The notes under the pieces were generated by a model, which was not told the DNA's origin, did no database searches, and was given only the letters and a program-made list of their open reading frames with translations. A stretch of 64,000 nt of DNA, taken from Aquiluna sp. KACHI24 (GTDB lineage: Bacteria > Actinomycetota > Actinomycetes > Actinomycetales > Microbacteriaceae). Made by a program: the position numbers and the translations under genes. Location: assembly GCF_025997915.1 (NCBI RefSeq), contig NZ_AP026677.1, positions 248,001 through 312,000 on the forward strand, written 5' to 3'. Positions 25,793 to 34,726 of this stretch are shown piece after piece (positions within the stretch are counted from its first letter, which is position 1; each line of letters opens with the position of its first letter).

Positions 25793-27381
25793 TAGAGCGG
25801 AATGTTTCCGTGCTTTTTAGGAGGAAGGCTGGCGCGCTTGGTCTTGAGTGCACGCAGTGAGCGAATGATCGCGGTCCTGGTTTGGGAGGGCTCGATGATG
25901 CCATCGAGCTCGCCGCGCTCGGCCGCTAAGAACGGGCTTGCCACGTTGTAGGTGTATTCCTTGGCCAGCTGGTCCCTCACCTTGGCAATGTCGAGACCCT
26001 GCTCCTGGGCTTCCTTGATTTTGTCGCGGAACAAAATGTTTACTGCCCCCTGGCCACCCATGACCGCAATCTCGGCAGTTGGCCAGGCCAGGTTGATGTC
26101 CGCGCCCAGCTGCTTTGAACCCATAACGATGTAGGCACCGCCGTATGCCTTGCGGGTGATGACTGTGACTAAAGGCACGGTGGCTTCGGCATATGCATAG
26201 AGCAGTTTGGCTCCTCTACGAATTACTCCGGCCCACTCCTGGTCGGTGCCTGGGAGGTAACCCGGGACATCCACCAGGGTCAAAATCGGGATCGAGAAGG
26301 CGTCGCAGAAGCGAACGAATCTGGCGGCCTTTTCGCCGGCATCGATGTTGAGGGTTCCAGCCATCTGCTGCGGCTGGTTCGCCACGATGCCCACGCTTGC
26401 ACCATCAACTCGAGCAAAACCAATCAGAATGTTTGGTGCGAAGAGCGGCTGCACCTCTAAGAACTCACCCTCATCAACCAGGGCCTCGATGATCGTCTTC
26501 ATGTCGTAGGGCTGGTTCGGAGAGTCCGGAATGATGCTGTCAAGCTTCTTGTCAGCCTCGGTGATCTCAAGCTCAGACTCAGATTGATAAACCACGCTCT
26601 CGCTGAGGTTGTTCTCTGGGAGATAACCCACGAGTGATTTCACGTAGTCGATTGCGTCGGCTTCATCATCAGCTAGGTAGTGGGCAACACCTGAGGTCTC
26701 ATTGTGGGCTCTTGCTCCACCAAGCTCCTCCATGCCAACGTCTTCGCCGGTGACAGTCTTGATGACATCCGGGCCAGTGACGAACATGTTTGAGGTCTTA
26801 TCAACCATGATCACGAAGTCGGTCAGAGCAGGGGAGTAGACCGCGCCACCTGCTGCTGGGCCCATGATGATTGAAATCTGCGGGATAACACCCGATGCCA
26901 TGGTGTTGAGCTTGAAAATCTCACCGTATTTACCCAGGGCGATGACACCCTCCTGAATTCGAGCGCCACCCGAATCCAAGATTCCAATCAGCGGGACGCC
27001 GGTCTTGATGGCGTGCTGCATGACCTTGATGATCTTGTTTCCAGCGGCCTCACCAAGTGAGCCACCAAAGATGGTGAAGTCTTGGGAGAAGACTGCAACC
27101 TGGCGACCGTGAATGGTTCCCACTCCGGTAATGACGGAGTCGCCGTAGGGGCGCTTGGCATCCATGCCAAATGCCGTGGAGCGGTGACGAACAAACTCAT
27201 CGAACTCAACAAAGGAGCCTTCATCTAAGAGCATTGCAATTCGCTCGCGAGCAGTGAGCTTGCCCTTAGCGTGCTGCTTTTCGATGGCAGCCAAACCAGC
27301 CGCGGTAACCGCTTCGTTGTAGCGGGCGCGGTAATCCTCAAGCTTCCCTGAGGTGGTTGAAAGATCTGGGCTCTGTGACAC
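25792..27381 (-). CDS. accD5: Acyl-CoA (propionyl-CoA) carboxylase beta subunit
   Basis: 529-residue carboxyltransferase. It transfers the carboxyl group from biotin to propionyl- or acetyl-CoA. The N-half shows [12 protein letters not shown] and GGARIQEGV, and the C-half shows [14 protein letters not shown] and the oxyanion-hole region [15 protein letters not shown] with [12 protein letters not shown] 27381 was chosen because GAGGAG sits 5-6 nt upstream; a longer frame to 27426 adds an unconserved stretch. Acyl-chain preference cannot be read reliably. Confidence 0.93.
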   Translation of the reverse strand: MSQSPDLSTTSGKLEDYRARYNEAVTAAGLAAIEKQHAKGKLTARERIAMLLDEGSFVEFDEFVRHRSTAFGMDAKRPYGDSVITGVGTIHGRQVAVFSQDFTIFGGSLGEAAGNKIIKVMQHAIKTGVPLIGILDSGGARIQEGVIALGKYGEIFKLNTMASGVIPQISIIMGPAAGGAVYSPALTDFVIMVDKTSNMFVTGPDVIKTVTGEDVGMEELGGARAHNETSGVAHYLADDEADAIDYVKSLVGYLPENNLSESVVYQSESELEITEADKKLDSIIPDSPNQPYDMKTIIEALVDEGEFLEVQPLFAPNILIGFARVDGASVGIVANQPQQMAGTLNIDAGEKAARFVRFCDAFSIPILTLVDVPGYLPGTDQEWAGVIRRGAKLLYAYAEATVPLVTVITRKAYGGAYIVMGSKQLGADINLAWPTAEIAVMGGQGAVNILFRDKIKEAQEQGLDIAKVRDQLAKEYTYNVASPFLAAERGELDGIIEPSQTRTAIIRSLRALKTKRASLPPKKHGNIPL

Positions 27382-27495
27382 GTCTGCTCCTCGTTGCTCG
27401 CCTACTTTATCGGGGCGAGAGCGCACCGCTTTTTAGCACTAGCTACAAGTAAATCTCAGATTCGTTGTGAATCCCTACAACACTCTGAATTCCGC

Positions 27496-27501
27496 TAGCG
27501 T
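27496..27501 (+). promoter_or_regulatory. -10-like hexamer TAGCGT for leaderless birA
   Basis: TAGCGT is 6 nt before the birA GTG; no Shine-Dalgarno. Located in the 126-nt divergent spacer with accD5. Inference. Confidence 0.42.
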
Positions 27502-27507
27502 TTTGGT

Positions 27508-28245
27508 GTGCTCACAAAATCCCAACTGGCGGTACCTAGGCTCGATTTTTTTGAATCTATCGACTCGACCAATCTCGCTCTCGAGCGCGCCGACAGGTCG
27601 GTGTTGGATGACTTCTCCGCCTTCGTTGCGGCCAGCCAAACTGCCGGCCAGGGTCGGCTCGGAAGAACCTGGGTTTCTGAGCCTGGCAGCTCAATCTCGC
27701 TCTCGCTATTGCTTAGACCCAAGACCCAGGAGCAAAAGGGTTGGCTGACTTTGATGATGGCGACTGCCGTTCGAGCAACCATCGCCCTATTCGCAGCTGA
27801 CTCCAACCCCAAAATCAAGTGGCCGAATGATGTTTTGGTTGGTGAGAAGAAGATTTCCGGCATCCTGGCCAAGGCGGTGGGGGGCGATGTGATTTTGGGT
27901 GTTGGTCTGAATCTAAAGAAGCAAGCCGAAGCACCAGAGAATGCAACCGCCCTCGAGGAAGCTGGTTCGGTCGCGAGTTTTGACGATGTGCTCTCTGAGC
28001 TACTGACGCAGTTCCGCGCCCGCTACGCAAAGTTTCAATCCGATGCAACCTGGGCCGTAGCTAACACGGCTGAAGAATTTCGTCAGCACTCCAGCACCCT
28101 TGGCACCGAGGTGATGGCGTTGCTTCCATCGGGTGAGCAGATTCGGGGAACAGCGATAGATATCGACGCCTCGGGAAATCTGATTATTCAGGCTGATGCA
28201 AAACACGTAATTTCGGCCGCCGACATCATTCATCTGAGAAACTAG
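27508..28245 (+). CDS. birA: Biotin-[acetyl-CoA-carboxylase] ligase
   Basis: 245-residue class I biotin protein ligase. It lacks an N-terminal DNA-binding domain and so is not a repressor. The biotinyl-AMP site GQGRLGRTW (about residue 48) and KWPNDVLVGEKKISGIL (about residue 110) are intact, and a small SH3-like C-terminal domain follows. Its substrate is the BCCP domain of AccA3, and it is divergent from the accD5-accE5 genes, as in Rv3279c/Rv3280. Confidence 0.93.
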   Translation: MLTKSQLAVPRLDFFESIDSTNLALERADRSVLDDFSAFVAASQTAGQGRLGRTWVSEPGSSISLSLLLRPKTQEQKGWLTLMMATAVRATIALFAADSNPKIKWPNDVLVGEKKISGILAKAVGGDVILGVGLNLKKQAEAPENATALEEAGSVASFDDVLSELLTQFRARYAKFQSDATWAVANTAEEFRQHSSTLGTEVMALLPSGEQIRGTAIDIDASGNLIIQADAKHVISAADIIHLRN

Positions 28246-28264
28246 GGGTTCCCAAGGAGGTTAT

Positions 28265-29401
28265 GTGCCGGTAGTTGGCGTGATTGGTGGCGGACAGCTT
28301 GCCCGCATGATGCACCCTGCTGCCATCAACCTCGGCATTGAGCTGCGAGTCTTCACTGAGTCTGAGGACTCCAGTGCACACCAAGCCGCGTATCGAGTTG
28401 GCGACTATTTGAACTACAAAAATCTTGAAGAGTTTTCTCAAGGTTTAGATGCTCTCACCTTTGATCACGAGCATGTGCCAACAGAGTTGCTTCGCAAGCT
28501 TGAAGACCTTGGAGTTGCAGTCCGGCCTTCAGCTGCGGCCCTGATTCACGCTCAAAACAAGCTGGTAATGCGCGAAAAATTAGCTCAGCTTGGGTTACCG
28601 ATGCCCGCATGGAGGAGAGCTTCAAGCCCGGAAGAGGTCAACCAGTTTCTTGTCGAACACGGCCCAAAGATCGTGGTCAAGACGCCAATTGGTGGTTATG
28701 ACGGCAAGGGTGTTCGAGTGATCTCGGCAGTCGGTGAAATCGAGGATTGGTTGGCTGATCTGGACCGCTACGGAGGCGCACTGCTGCTTGAGCAAAAGGT
28801 CGACTTTGTATCAGAGTGCGCACAGCTCTCGGCACGCTCAGCAACCGGTGAATTCAAGCTTTGGCCACTTGCCAGCACCTATCAAAAAGATGGCGTTTGC
28901 TCTGAGGTCGTCGCACCATTTGGCTCCGCCGCTCTCCAAGCCAGCGCGGCTGAAATCGCAGAGCGAATCAGCGAGGGCTTGGGGGTGGTTGGTGTTCTGG
29001 CAGTTGAAATGTTCATCACATCCATGGGTGACTTGGTAATCAACGAGCTGGCAATGCGCCCGCACAACTCAGGCCACTTCACGCAGGACGGTTGCGTTAC
29101 ATCGCAGTTTGAACAGCATCTGCGGGCAGTTTTAGGTTGGCCCCTCGGAGACCCCTCAATGAGTGCTGAAGTTGCAGTGATGGTGAATCTACTGGGCGTT
29201 GATCAGGAAAATAATCTGGTCGACTACTTCCCAGCCGCCATGCAAAGGTTTCCCAAGATCAAGCTCCACAGCTATCAAAAGGAACCAAGATCAGGTCGCA
29301 AGATGGGTCACCTGAACTTGGTGGGGTCAGATGCAGCGGAGCTTTTGACTCAGGCTCGTAATGCAAGGGATTTGATTTACAACAGAGGCCAGGAGGTCTA
29401 A
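28265..29401 (+). CDS. purK: 5-(carboxyamino)imidazole ribonucleotide synthase
   Basis: 378-residue ATP-grasp enzyme making N5-CAIR from AIR, bicarbonate and ATP in purine biosynthesis. The N-terminal VIGGGQLARMM, the FDHEHVP segment, VVKTPIGGYDGKGV (ATP loop, about residue 137) and NELAMRPHNSGH (about residue 260) are all present. GTG 28265 has a strong AAGGAGG upstream. Directly followed by purE. Confidence 0.95.
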   Translation: MPVVGVIGGGQLARMMHPAAINLGIELRVFTESEDSSAHQAAYRVGDYLNYKNLEEFSQGLDALTFDHEHVPTELLRKLEDLGVAVRPSAAALIHAQNKLVMREKLAQLGLPMPAWRRASSPEEVNQFLVEHGPKIVVKTPIGGYDGKGVRVISAVGEIEDWLADLDRYGGALLLEQKVDFVSECAQLSARSATGEFKLWPLASTYQKDGVCSEVVAPFGSAALQASAAEIAERISEGLGVVGVLAVEMFITSMGDLVINELAMRPHNSGHFTQDGCVTSQFEQHLRAVLGWPLGDPSMSAEVAVMVNLLGVDQENNLVDYFPAAMQRFPKIKLHSYQKEPRSGRKMGHLNLVGSDAAELLTQARNARDLIYNRGQEV

Positions 29402-29893
29402 GTGACAAAAGTCGCAATCGTTATGGGTTCTGACTCCGACTGGAGAGTCATGGAGGCAGCCCACACTCAGTTGGCAGAGTTTGGCATTTCGGCCGAGGTG
29501 CAGGTACTAAGCGCCCACCGCACTCCCGAGCAGATGCTCAGTTGGGGATCCGGGGCAGCAGCGCAGGGCTTTAGTGTGATCATCGCCGGTGCAGGTGGAG
29601 CGGCACACCTACCGGGCATGATTGCCTCGGTTACCTCACTCCCGGTCATAGGGGTCCCGGTGTCACTGGGAAAGCTAGATGGAATGGACTCCCTGCTGTC
29701 GATTGTTCAAATGCCAGCAGGGGTGCCAGTTGCGACCGTTTCAATTGATGGAGCAAAGAACGCTGCGCTGTTGGCTTTGAGAATCCTCGGTGCGAGCGAT
29801 GCAGCCCTTCGCGAGAAGCTTGATGAGTATCGTGAATCGCTCAAGGAAATCGTGGCTCAGAAGAACTCAGATCTTCGATCTCGCCTGCAATAA
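29402..29893 (+). CDS. purE: N5-carboxyaminoimidazole ribonucleotide mutase
   Basis: 163-residue class I PurE, which converts N5-CAIR to CAIR. Signature residues are seen in [10 protein letters not shown] (residues 8-17), SAHRTPEQM (catalytic His, about residue 39) and [11 protein letters not shown] (about residue 66). GTG start immediately after the purK stop with AGGAGG 5 nt before it. Confidence 0.95.
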   Translation: MTKVAIVMGSDSDWRVMEAAHTQLAEFGISAEVQVLSAHRTPEQMLSWGSGAAAQGFSVIIAGAGGAAHLPGMIASVTSLPVIGVPVSLGKLDGMDSLLSIVQMPAGVPVATVSIDGAKNAALLALRILGASDAALREKLDEYRESLKEIVAQKNSDLRSRLQ

Positions 29894-29966
29894 TCGCGAA
29901 CCGCTGGGTTTTTGGAGCCAATTCCAAGCTTCTCAACCTAGGGTTGAAGCTGGCCGGAGGTGAGCT

Positions 29967-30494
29967 TTGACTAAGTTTTTTGCGTTTCTAACTCTTTCAG
30001 CCAGTGCTGTGTTGCTCACCGGTTGTTCTTTGTTCTATCCCAACTGGGGCGCTACCTCACTGCCTGAGGAACCTTCTGGCGAACCCACTTCATCTGAGAC
30101 CGCCACCGAGACCCCCTCTGAGACTGAAGACCCTGCTGAAACTCAGACCGCAGAACCTGAACCAACCGAGACTGAAACTCAGAAACCAGAGCCCAAGAAG
30201 ACTGACGTAGAAATCATCATGGCGGTCGCGGAACCTGATTTTGGTGTCTTGACCGTGGTGGCGCGCATGCCATCGGTTATCGACACAGGTGGCACCTGCA
30301 CGGTTCGCTACCAGTCTGGAAACTTCGACAAGAAGTTCAACGTGAAGGCGGAGCCATCCGCTGACTACACCCAGTGTCACCCCATTGAAATCCCCCTAAA
30401 AGACCTAGTAGCGGGGGAGGGGATTGTCACCGTCAGCTACTCCTCGGATAACTATGTCGGCACTTCGGCAGCTAGCTCGGTGGTGATCCCTTAG
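29967..30494 (+). CDS. Secreted lipoprotein of unknown function with Glu/Thr/Pro linker
   Basis: 175 residues. A signal peptide ends in lipobox LLTGC (Cys20), then about 55 residues rich in Thr, Glu, Pro and Ser (EPTETETQKPEPKK), then a C-terminal beta-rich domain of about 95 residues with two Cys (GGTCTVRY and TQCHP) that could form a disulfide and resembles an Ig-like fold. TTG 29967 is set by GGAGG at 29956-29960. It overlaps the next gene by 1 nt (TAGTG), so the two secreted proteins are probably made together. I do not recognise a family. Confidence 0.7.
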   Translation: MTKFFAFLTLSASAVLLTGCSLFYPNWGATSLPEEPSGEPTSSETATETPSETEDPAETQTAEPEPTETETQKPEPKKTDVEIIMAVAEPDFGVLTVVARMPSVIDTGGTCTVRYQSGNFDKKFNVKAEPSADYTQCHPIEIPLKDLVAGEGIVTVSYSSDNYVGTSAASSVVIP

Positions 30495-33346
30495 TGCGTA
30501 AGTTCCTCGGACTTATCGCCTCAGCAACGCTCGTTGCTGTTGGCTTTATTGCCATGCCGGTGGCCACTGCGCCAGCCCAGGCAGCACCCCCGGGGAGCGC
30601 TTTTGATCCGGGCCTAATCATCTCCGACAGCGTGTTTTACGACTTTGGTTCGATGACCCTCAAGCAGGTCGAAAGCTTTCTTGATTCTCGGGTCAGTAGC
30701 TGTCGTGCCACCGATCCGGCAATTGATTGTCTAAAGAACTACAAGACCAGCATTCCCGAGACCCCTGCGACTGCACCCAAGGAAGTCGGTCCATGCAAAG
30801 CCATACCGGCCAAGGCCAACGCCTCCGCCGCTGAGGTCATCTATGCGATCTCTCAAGCATGCGGCATTAGCCCCAAGGTTTTGATCGTCACTTTGCAAAA
30901 AGAGCAGGGTCTTGTCACCTCGACCAAGCCAACTGAATACATGTATCGCGCGGCTATGGGGTTTGGCTGCCCTGATTCCGATCCAGGTATCTGTGGAAAG
31001 GTCTATGTCGGTCTTTTCAACCAGCTTTATCGAGCAGCCAAGCAGTTCCGCTGGTATGGAAATCCAGATGGCTCATTCACCTATTGGAAGCCCGGTCGCA
31101 CCATTTCGATGCGCTACAACCCAAAGGCTTCGTGTGGGTCAACCACTTTCCCTCTGAAATCTCAGGCAACAGCCAATCTCTACTACTACACGCCATACAC
31201 CCCGAATAAAGCGGCACTTGCAAATCTCTATGGCACGGGAGACAGCTGCAGCGCTTATGGAAACCGCAACTTCTGGCGCTTTTACCACGACTGGTTTGGA
31301 TCACCCATCGGCGGTGGCTATCTTCTGAAGGCCGAGGGTAGCGAAACCTTCTTGATCGTTGACAACCAGAAGTATTTGGTTACCGACCCCCGGCTTTTAG
31401 AAAACCTGGCTCCGCTTGGGCCGCTGGGCACTATCTCCCAGGCATACCTAGATAGCTTCACCACCGCCGGGGAAATGCGCCAGCTGGTCAAAAACCGTGA
31501 GACCCAAGAGATTTACCTGCTGGTTGATGGCTTGCGTTACTCGGTCGATTGCAACATCGCCACCCAGTTTGGTTTGAACTGCGACAGCGCTATCCCACTC
31601 ACCTCAGCGCAAATAAATGTCTTCATAAGTGGCGGCAACCTCACTCGTGTGATTCAGACCGACTCGGTCCGGTATTGGATTGAGGGTGGTAGCTATCGTG
31701 CAGTGGTCGGAGATCTCGCACTCCGCGCAGTTGGTGGCGAGGCGATTCCAGTTACAAAACTCGACGTTCGAAAGATCATCGGCCTAAGCTCGGGTGCTCC
31801 GCTTGCCTCAGACCTTGTGCTCTTCGGAGTTGCATCTAGCTCTGATCTAGCCATGGTTTACCAGGGCACCGCATACCGATTTGGCTCCAACCTGGTTTCC
31901 ACCCTGCCGCTCAAGACTTGGTTTGAATCAACCAGTGTCTCCCTTGAGATTTCTGCACTAGGAGCTTCGAGTGAGACAAAGCTGGTGCGCGGCTTTGTAT
32001 CTGACAGCGCGGGGTCCACCTTCGTACTCACATCCATGGGCAAGTTGCTGGTCGCCGACGCTTCAAACTGGACCAGCGCGGTGTTGCAATTGCCAGATGA
32101 TGCGTTGAGAAAAATCCCCGATGCCTCCGGAGTCCTTGCCGCTCCCGCCGTTGTGACTTCCAAGGGAAACAAGCTCAGCTACTTTGTAAATGCGGCAGGT
32201 CGCAGCACTATTCAAACGACCGCGATGCGAACCGAGTTCTTGGAGCTACTGGGTCAGGCCAAACCGATTGAACTACCTATGGCTGCCATCAACTCCATCA
32301 CTAATTCGGGCAATGCGTTTGCCCCAGGTGTGTTGGTCCGATCGAATAGCTCATCTCAGTTGTTCTTGGTTGATGATCTAGGCCGCAAGGTGCGCATGAT
32401 TTCACCAGCCCAAGCCAGCGCTCAAATCAAGGCTCCGACCTTTGTGATTGAAAAGTCCGACCTCGATCGACTCACAACTCGCACTGGTTTCAACACCATA
32501 AAGGTCAGTTGTTCCGGCGCTGGGTACCTTCTGGATAACGGAACGCTTTACCCAATCTCTGCTGCAGCCCTTGACGAGTTCCCGGGCAAGGCATACCCAC
32601 TAGCTGTATCGACCTGCGCCTCGTTCAAGATTGGCAAGCCAGTGGGGCAATTCATGCGTGATGCATCCGGCAAGTTGTTCCTGATCGAGGATGGCAAAAA
32701 GCGCAGAATTGCAAACTGGACACAGTTTGCCGCACTCAGAGGCGACGCTCCCGGTTTGGTTCAAGCCAGCGACTTCTTTGCCGGAATGATTCCAGATGGT
32801 GCCAAGGCTGGTGCGACCGCAGTCCTGGCCTCAAACTCCGACATTCCAAGCGCAGAGTTTGAAGGCTTCCAGTTTGGGGGAGTGATTCCGACCCCTACCC
32901 CAACTCCTAAACCAACGGTAACGCCAACCCCCAAGCCAACTGTCTCCCCAACCACATCAGCGACACCTAAACCAACGCCAACTCCGACCAGATCCGCAAC
33001 GGTGTCCTACACGGTCGTCTCGGGTGACACCCTGACTTCAATTGCTCGCAAGTTCTCGGTCAGCACCACCTCTATAGCCGTGGCCAATGCCCTGGTCTCA
33101 CCATTCACAATCAGGGTTGGTCAGATCTTGAAGATCCCACCAGTGGCCTCGACCGCAACCTCGACCACATCGCCGAGCACGTCGTCTGGGACTACTAAGC
33201 CCAAGACCTACACGGTTAGGTCGGGGGACACCCTTACCAGCATCGCAAGATCACTTGGGGTGAGCGCAACTGAACTGGCCACACTCAACGGAATCACCAA
33301 CCCGAATTTGATCAGGGTTGGTCAGGTTTTGAAGGTTCCTAGCTAG
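30494..33346 (+). CDS. Large secreted cell-wall protein with repeat region and two LysM domains
   Basis: 950 residues. Signal peptide (cleavage near AQA, about residue 31); a 240-residue N-terminal domain with KVLIVTLQKEQGLV and several aromatic patches that resembles a lysozyme-like hydrolase, the Glu in KEQGL being a candidate catalytic residue; about eight repeats of the form FLIxDGxKYxV between residues 275 and 800 (for example LFLIEDGKKRRIAN); a Thr/Pro linker (about 795-835); and two LysM domains (SYTVVSGDTLTSIARKF and KTYTVRSGDTLTSIARSL) for peptidoglycan binding. Domains are seen; hydrolase activity is inference. Confidence 0.75.
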   Translation: MRKFLGLIASATLVAVGFIAMPVATAPAQAAPPGSAFDPGLIISDSVFYDFGSMTLKQVESFLDSRVSSCRATDPAIDCLKNYKTSIPETPATAPKEVGPCKAIPAKANASAAEVIYAISQACGISPKVLIVTLQKEQGLVTSTKPTEYMYRAAMGFGCPDSDPGICGKVYVGLFNQLYRAAKQFRWYGNPDGSFTYWKPGRTISMRYNPKASCGSTTFPLKSQATANLYYYTPYTPNKAALANLYGTGDSCSAYGNRNFWRFYHDWFGSPIGGGYLLKAEGSETFLIVDNQKYLVTDPRLLENLAPLGPLGTISQAYLDSFTTAGEMRQLVKNRETQEIYLLVDGLRYSVDCNIATQFGLNCDSAIPLTSAQINVFISGGNLTRVIQTDSVRYWIEGGSYRAVVGDLALRAVGGEAIPVTKLDVRKIIGLSSGAPLASDLVLFGVASSSDLAMVYQGTAYRFGSNLVSTLPLKTWFESTSVSLEISALGASSETKLVRGFVSDSAGSTFVLTSMGKLLVADASNWTSAVLQLPDDALRKIPDASGVLAAPAVVTSKGNKLSYFVNAAGRSTIQTTAMRTEFLELLGQAKPIELPMAAINSITNSGNAFAPGVLVRSNSSSQLFLVDDLGRKVRMISPAQASAQIKAPTFVIEKSDLDRLTTRTGFNTIKVSCSGAGYLLDNGTLYPISAAALDEFPGKAYPLAVSTCASFKIGKPVGQFMRDASGKLFLIEDGKKRRIANWTQFAALRGDAPGLVQASDFFAGMIPDGAKAGATAVLASNSDIPSAEFEGFQFGGVIPTPTPTPKPTVTPTPKPTVSPTTSATPKPTPTPTRSATVSYTVVSGDTLTSIARKFSVSTTSIAVANALVSPFTIRVGQILKIPPVASTATSTTSPSTSSGTTKPKTYTVRSGDTLTSIARSLGVSATELATLNGITNPNLIRVGQVLKVPS

Positions 33347-34289
33347 CAGCCCAAGCCGAGGAAACAATTTCTTCAAGGCCGTGCTTGGCTTTGAAGCCAA
33401 GCACTTCTTGAATTCGCTCCACTTTGGCTACTAGTCGTGGCGGGTCACCGGCGCGACGATCTGAGATTTGGTACTCAAAGTTGATGCCCGACGAGATCTT
33501 CAGTTGATCCAGAACCTGGATCACTGAGGCCCCCTCACCGGTTCCAACATTGAAAGTGTCAAATGGGCGGTCATCGCGCTCCAGGTAATCGACGGCTGCA
33601 ACGTGAGCCTCGGCAAGGTCCTGCACATGCACGTAGTCACGGATGCAGCTTCCATCTGGGGTCGGGTAGTCGGTTCCAAAAACAATGGGCGCTTTGCCAG
33701 CCTTGAGTGCGTTGATTGCGATGGGAATCAGGTTTAGTGCGGCGGTATCAGCCAACTCCTTTGGCCCACAGCCCGCCACGTTGAAGTATCGAAGGTTCAC
33801 TCCGCGCAGGCCCCACACCTTGGCGTTTTTGACCATCCACTCGCCGATGAGCTTGGTCTCGCCATATGGGTTGATTGGTCTTCCCGGGTAGTCCTCATCG
33901 ACCTTGTCCACATCTGGCATTCCATAGGTTGCGGCAGAGGATGAGAAGACCAGCTTCTTGACGTCGTTGGCTTTCATGGCGAGCAGCAGATTCGCCAGGC
34001 CACCTAGGTTGTCGAGGTAGTAGGTCTCAGGAATCTGAACCGACTCACCAACCTGCTTTCTAGCGGCGAGGTGAATCACCGCATCGAAGCGGTGCTCTTT
34101 CATTAGGGCATTTAGGTCTGCCACCGCGGTTGGTGCAGCGAGATCTAATTGCACCAGAGGGCAGCTAATTCTTGAGCTTACTCCGGTCGAGAGATTGTCG
34201 ATTACGACGCATTCGTGACCATTTTGTTCGGCTGACCGAACAACATGAGAGCCAATGTAGCCAGCACCGCCAGTGACCAAGAGTTTCAT
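33339..34289 (-). CDS. galE: UDP-glucose 4-epimerase
   Basis: 316-residue short-chain dehydrogenase family epimerase interconverting UDP-glucose and UDP-galactose. N-terminal GGAGYIGSHVV binds NAD; the catalytic Ser/Tyr/Lys are in SSSAATYG and YGETK; RYFNVAG and the UDP-binding segment follow. Slightly shorter than E. coli GalE. ATG 34289 has TAGCCT 6 nt upstream and no Shine-Dalgarno. The 3' end overlaps the convergent LysM gene by 8 nt. Supplies galactose for envelope glycans. Confidence 0.92.
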   Translation of the reverse strand: MKLLVTGGAGYIGSHVVRSAEQNGHECVVIDNLSTGVSSRISCPLVQLDLAAPTAVADLNALMKEHRFDAVIHLAARKQVGESVQIPETYYLDNLGGLANLLLAMKANDVKKLVFSSSAATYGMPDVDKVDEDYPGRPINPYGETKLIGEWMVKNAKVWGLRGVNLRYFNVAGCGPKELADTAALNLIPIAINALKAGKAPIVFGTDYPTPDGSCIRDYVHVQDLAEAHVAAVDYLERDDRPFDTFNVGTGEGASVIQVLDQLKISSGINFEYQISDRRAGDPPRLVAKVERIQEVLGFKAKHGLEEIVSSAWAAS

Positions 34290-34295
34290 GTCTAA

Positions 34296-34301
34296 AGGCT
34301 A
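34296..34301 (-). promoter_or_regulatory. -10-like hexamer TAGCCT for leaderless galE
   Basis: Minus-strand TAGCCT is 6 nt before the galE ATG; no Shine-Dalgarno. Inference from position. Confidence 0.42.
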
Positions 34302-34347
34302 CCTTGAGGCTTTGGTAACAATTGTTCACTGGCGCAAAATATTGGAC

Positions 34348-34377
34348 TTGACACGGGCATACTTACACCGTTGTAAT
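34348..34377 (+). promoter_or_regulatory. Sigma-A type promoter of the WhiB2-like gene
   Basis: A perfect -35 TTGACA (34348-34353) and -10 TGTAAT (34372-34377) with an 18-nt spacer give a leader of about 31 nt before the ATG. The -10 lies in a 10-bp palindrome TGTAATTACA (34372-34381) that could be an operator. This is the best promoter match in the window. Confidence 0.7.
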
Positions 34378-34414
34378 TACACAAACAAGATTCACAAGAA
34401 GGCAGGGAAAAGGC

Positions 34415-34720
34415 ATGGAACAACGCGGTCAGGTGCCTGCAAACTGGTTTATCGATGTCCTAAAGCTGGGGGTTTCTGGGGCATACGGTGATGGCGAGAC
34501 CGATCCCCTAGCCTGGCAAGCAGATGCTCTTTGCTCCCAGACCGATCCCGAAGCATTCTTCCCAGAAAAGGGCGGCTCAACTCGCGACGCAAAGCGCATC
34601 TGCGCTCAGTGCACCGTGAAGTCAGAGTGCCTGGAGTATGCGTTGAAGAACGATGAGCGCTTTGGAATCTGGGGTGGTCTTTCTGAGCGTGAGCGTCGTC
34701 GCCTTCGCAAGCGCGCCTAG
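34415..34720 (+). CDS. whiB2: WhiB-family regulator (WhiB2-like)
   Basis: 101-residue iron-sulfur transcription factor. The four cluster cysteines are Cys40, Cys63, Cys66 and Cys72 (ALC, ICAQC, ECLEYAL), followed by the GIWGGLSERERRRLRKR turn and basic tail that contact sigma and DNA. The N-terminal 30 residues before the core are longer than in WhiB1. Its position beside glycosyltransferase and manB genes matches Rv3260c (WhiB2), a regulator of cell division and septation. It has its own strong promoter. Confidence 0.87.
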   Translation: MEQRGQVPANWFIDVLKLGVSGAYGDGETDPLAWQADALCSQTDPEAFFPEKGGSTRDAKRICAQCTVKSECLEYALKNDERFGIWGGLSERERRRLRKRA

Positions 34721-34726
34721 TTCGTT

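Noticed and set aside
32880-33000. Repetitive DNA in the LysM gene that could look like a repeat array
   Set aside because: The repeats encode a Thr/Pro linker (PTPTPKPT-type) in frame; there are no spacers or palindromes as in CRISPR.
34290-34414. Plus-strand reading frame upstream of and overlapping whiB2
   Set aside because: It runs through the promoter region and overlaps whiB2 in another frame, with no Shine-Dalgarno or recognisable domain.
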